DNA of 8,116 nucleotides, from positions 1 through 8,116 of the forward strand of contig JASHUD010000084.1 of assembly GCA_030040215.1 (NCBI GenBank), given 5' to 3'. A program made the position numbers and the translations under genes. The notes beneath the pieces are model-generated. The model did no database searches. It worked only from the letters and a program-made list of their open reading frames with translations, and had not been told where the DNA came from. The DNA comes from Methylovirgula sp. GTDB taxonomy: Bacteria > Pseudomonadota > Alphaproteobacteria > Rhizobiales > Beijerinckiaceae. Below, one piece after another: positions 6,362 through 8,116 of this stretch (its first letter is position 1; each line of letters opens with the position of its first letter).

Positions 6362-7117
6362 ATGCAGCCGCAGGACGGATCGAGCGTCGACCCTGAGGAG
6401 GTCGCCCGTTTCGACCGGCTCGCCGAAACCTGGTGGAATCCGCAGGGGCCGATGCGGGCGCTGCATCAGTTCAATCCGGTCCGGGTCGGCTTCCTCGGCC
6501 GGCTCTTCGGCGAACATTTTCGCGCCGCGCTTGCCGAGCCTACACCAGGCCGGCTGCTTGCCGGGCTTACCATTCTCGACATCGGCTGCGGCGGCGGAAT
6601 TCTTTCCGAAGCTTTGTGCCGGCTCGGCGCGACGCTGACGGCGATCGATCCCGCCCCGACCAATATTGCGGTCGCCCGCCGCCACGCCGAGCAGGCGGGG
6701 CTTGTCATCGACTATCTCTGCACGACGGCCGAAGCGCTCGCCAAAGAAGGCAAGAACTTCGACGTGGTGCTCGCCATGGAGGTCGTCGAGCATGTGCGCG
6801 ATGGGAAGGCGTTCCTGGCGACTTCGGCGCGCATGGTAAGGCCGAACGGAATGCTTGTCGTGGCGACGCTCAACCGGACTCTGAAAAGCTATGCGTTCGC
6901 GATCCTTGGCGCCGAATATGTGCTGGGCTGGCTGCCGAAAGGCACGCACAAATGGGAGCATTTCGTCACGCCGCGCGAACTCGCGGCCGCGTTCAAAGCC
7001 GCCGGGCTGCATGTCGTCGGCGAAACCGGCGTCGTGTTCAATCCGTTCCGCGGCCAATGGCAGGAGAGCCGCGACATGGACGTGAATTACATGATCGCGG
7101 CGGAGCGGAAGGGCTGA
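6362..7117 (+). CDS. ubiG: Ubiquinone biosynthesis O-methyltransferase UbiG
   Basis: UbiG performs both S-adenosylmethionine-dependent O-methylations in ubiquinone synthesis (the 2-polyprenyl-6-hydroxyphenol and 3-demethylubiquinol steps), working at the inner face of the membrane. The 251 residues begin with the UbiG-type segment VDPEEVARFDRLAETWWNP (9-27), with LHQFNPVR (34-41) after it. The SAM-binding Rossmann fold shows motif I LDIGCGGG (72-79), TAIDPAP (93-99) with acidic Asp96 expected to hold the ribose, and EVVEHV (140-145). NRTLKSYAF (171-179) and LPKGTHKWEHFVTP (191-204) match the UbiG-specific region near the quinone and membrane-contact site. Start chosen from GGAGG at 6352-6356 and family length; an upstream extension would only be the complement of lysC. 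The gene stands alone on the plus strand, with lysC divergent and grxC convergent. Its TGA touches the grxC TGA. Confidence 0.95.
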   Translation: MQPQDGSSVDPEEVARFDRLAETWWNPQGPMRALHQFNPVRVGFLGRLFGEHFRAALAEPTPGRLLAGLTILDIGCGGGILSEALCRLGATLTAIDPAPTNIAVARRHAEQAGLVIDYLCTTAEALAKEGKNFDVVLAMEVVEHVRDGKAFLATSARMVRPNGMLVVATLNRTLKSYAFAILGAEYVLGWLPKGTHKWEHFVTPRELAAAFKAAGLHVVGETGVVFNPFRGQWQESRDMDVNYMIAAERKG

Positions 7118-7120
7118 TCA
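7115..7120. other. Abutting convergent stop codons (TGATCA)
   Basis: The ubiG stop TGA (7115-7117) is followed directly by TCA (7118-7120), the complement of the grxC stop TGA. Together they form the palindrome TGATCA. There is no intergenic base and no room for a terminator between the two genes, so any 3' end must lie within the opposite coding region. Confidence 0.9.
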
Positions 7121-7402
7121 CTGCGTCCGTTCGGCGAGGAGCGTATCGAGCTTGCCGCTGGTATGCAGCTCGTAGAGTTCTTCGCAGCCGCCGATATGCA
7201 GATCACCGAAGAAGATCTGCGGAACCGTCCTGCGGCCATGCGCTTTCGCCATCATCTCCGCGCGCGCTTCAAAGTCTTCGTCAACCCGGATCTCCGCAAA
7301 CGCCAGGTTGCGCCTTTGCAGGAGTTCCTTCGCCATGCGGCAATAGGGACAGGTGCGCGTCGTATAGATGCGGATCTCGGGAGCGGACATCGAATCGACC
7401 AT
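7118..7402 (-). CDS. grxC: Glutaredoxin 3
   Basis: This small cytosolic glutathione-dependent thiol reductase reduces disulfides and mixed glutathione disulfides. The 94 residues form one glutaredoxin domain: active site CPYC (Cys18, Cys21), the TVPQIF segment with the cis-proline Pro61, and GGCEEL (71-76) for glutathione binding. The CPYC dithiol site marks a classical Grx, not a monothiol CGFS type. Two starts are possible, the ATG at 7402 and Met5 (ATG 7390-7388); neither has a visible Shine-Dalgarno, so I kept the longer one. The usual length of about 85-90 residues fits both. comF ends 18 bp upstream on the same strand, so the pair is probably one transcript, with grxC translation perhaps helped by ribosomes finishing comF. 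Confidence 0.95.
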   Translation of the reverse strand: MVDSMSAPEIRIYTTRTCPYCRMAKELLQRRNLAFAEIRVDEDFEARAEMMAKAHGRRTVPQIFFGDLHIGGCEELYELHTSGKLDTLLAERTQ

Positions 7403-7420
7403 GCTGCGAATATGGGAAGT

Positions 7421-8116
7421 TCAGGCACCTGTCACAACCCGCGCGAAGACGAGCACATCGACGCGCTTCGCCCCGGCACGAAGCAAAGCGCGCGCCGCGG
7501 CGTTGAGCGTCGCGCCGGTGGTCGCCACGTCGTCGACGAGCACGATGGCACGGCCTTCGACCGACAGCCGCGCCTCCTCCGGCACCGCGAACGCACCTTG
7601 CACGTTATCGGCACGTTGGGCGCGCGAAAGACCCACCTGCGGCATGGTGGGCTTGACGCGGGTGAGCACGAACGGATCGACCTTTTTGCCCGAGGCGCGC
7701 GCCACGCCGAGCGCGAGGGCGTGAGCTTGGTTGAACTGCCGCCAGATAAGCCGCCGGCGGTGCAACGGCACCGGCACGAGAAGGTCGGCTTCGGCGAGGA
7801 TCTCCCGCCCGGCGCGCGCCATCCAAAGCCCGAGCGGCTTCGCAAGCTCCATCCGGTCGCTATATTTGAGGCGATGCACAAGGGTGCGCGCCGGACCGTC
7901 CTCGAAACGCACTACGGCGCGGGCGCGGGCATAGACCGGCGGATTGGCGATCGCCTCGGGCGAATGCAGGCCCTCGACGCCGAGATCGTAGGGAAACGGC
8001 GTGCCGAGCCGCTCGCAATAGGGCCGTTCGATGAAACGGATGCGGCTCCAGCACGCGGCGCAAAGCGCGCCATGACCGCCCGTCGCCTTGTGACAGGCCA
8101 GACAGACCGGCGGAAA
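7421..8116 (-). CDS. comF: ComF family protein (phosphoribosyltransferase domain), 5' truncated by window edge
   Basis: The frame is open from the right edge to a TGA at 7421-7423, giving 231 residues of a protein usually about 240-270 long; only a few N-terminal residues should be missing. A GTG at 7912 could start a shorter ORF, but the sequence before it is real protein. It begins with a zinc-ribbon pattern CLAC (fragment 5-8) and CAAC (19-22), with a further Cys34, typical of ComF N-termini. The type I PRTase part shows VPVPLHRRRLIWRQFNQA (114-131), the ComF-typical TMPQVGLSRAQRADNVQGAF (157-176) and the PRPP loop VLVDDVATTGATL (192-204). ComF/ComFC homologues take part in natural DNA uptake, but in many Proteobacteria the role is unproven and the phosphoribosyl acceptor is unknown. 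It lies 18 bp upstream of grxC. Confidence 0.94.
   Translation of the reverse strand, partial: FPPVCLACHKATGGHGALCAACWSRIRFIERPYCERLGTPFPYDLGVEGLHSPEAIANPPVYARARAVVRFEDGPARTLVHRLKYSDRMELAKPLGLWMARAGREILAEADLLVPVPLHRRRLIWRQFNQAHALALGVARASGKKVDPFVLTRVKPTMPQVGLSRAQRADNVQGAFAVPEEARLSVEGRAIVLVDDVATTGATLNAAARALLRAGAKRVDVLVFARVVTGA

Noticed and set aside
1..8116. A new multi-gene defence, mobile or biosynthetic system
   Set aside because: Every substantial gene except the symporter-like fragment belongs to a well-known housekeeping family. I found no transposase, integrase, CRISPR repeats, toxin-antitoxin pair or cluster of unknown genes.

Overview
The window is a compact, GC-rich stretch of an alphaproteobacterial chromosome, most likely from the order Hyphomicrobiales (Rhizobiales). 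I base this on the neighbourhood lysC - ptsP - prfA with ubiG divergent from lysC and grxC/comF nearby, which I recall as typical of that order, and on the rhizobial-type EI-Ntr with an N-terminal GAF domain. I cannot name a genus.

Layout, left to right. (1) The 3' end of a plus-strand membrane protein that looks like a diverged sodium:solute symporter (SSS family), cut by the left edge. (2) Convergent to it, a minus-strand series in transcription order: lysC (aspartate kinase), a 241-bp spacer rich in inverted repeats, ptsP (EI-Ntr, the first enzyme of the nitrogen phosphotransferase system), a 104-bp spacer with a terminator-like hairpin, and prfA (release factor 1). (3) Divergent from lysC across 138 bp, ubiG (ubiquinone-biosynthesis O-methyltransferase) on the plus strand. 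(4) Its stop codon abuts, with no gap, the stop codon of minus-strand grxC (glutaredoxin 3), which lies 18 bp downstream of comF (a ComF-type phosphoribosyltransferase cut by the right edge).

The genes are mostly housekeeping: entry to the aspartate amino-acid family, nitrogen-linked phosphosignalling, translation termination, quinone synthesis, thiol redox and a competence/PRTase protein. They share a strand and neighbourhood more than a pathway. I see no mobile element, CRISPR array, tRNA, rRNA, toxin-antitoxin pair or defence cassette, and no new multi-gene system.

The parts most worth a second look are non-coding. They are the palindrome-rich ptsP leader (possibly a dispersed repeat), the ptsP-prfA spacer with mutually exclusive hairpins, two competing ptsP starts that each have a Shine-Dalgarno, and the zero-gap ubiG/grxC convergence. 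The symporter-like gene sits where I would have expected prmC.
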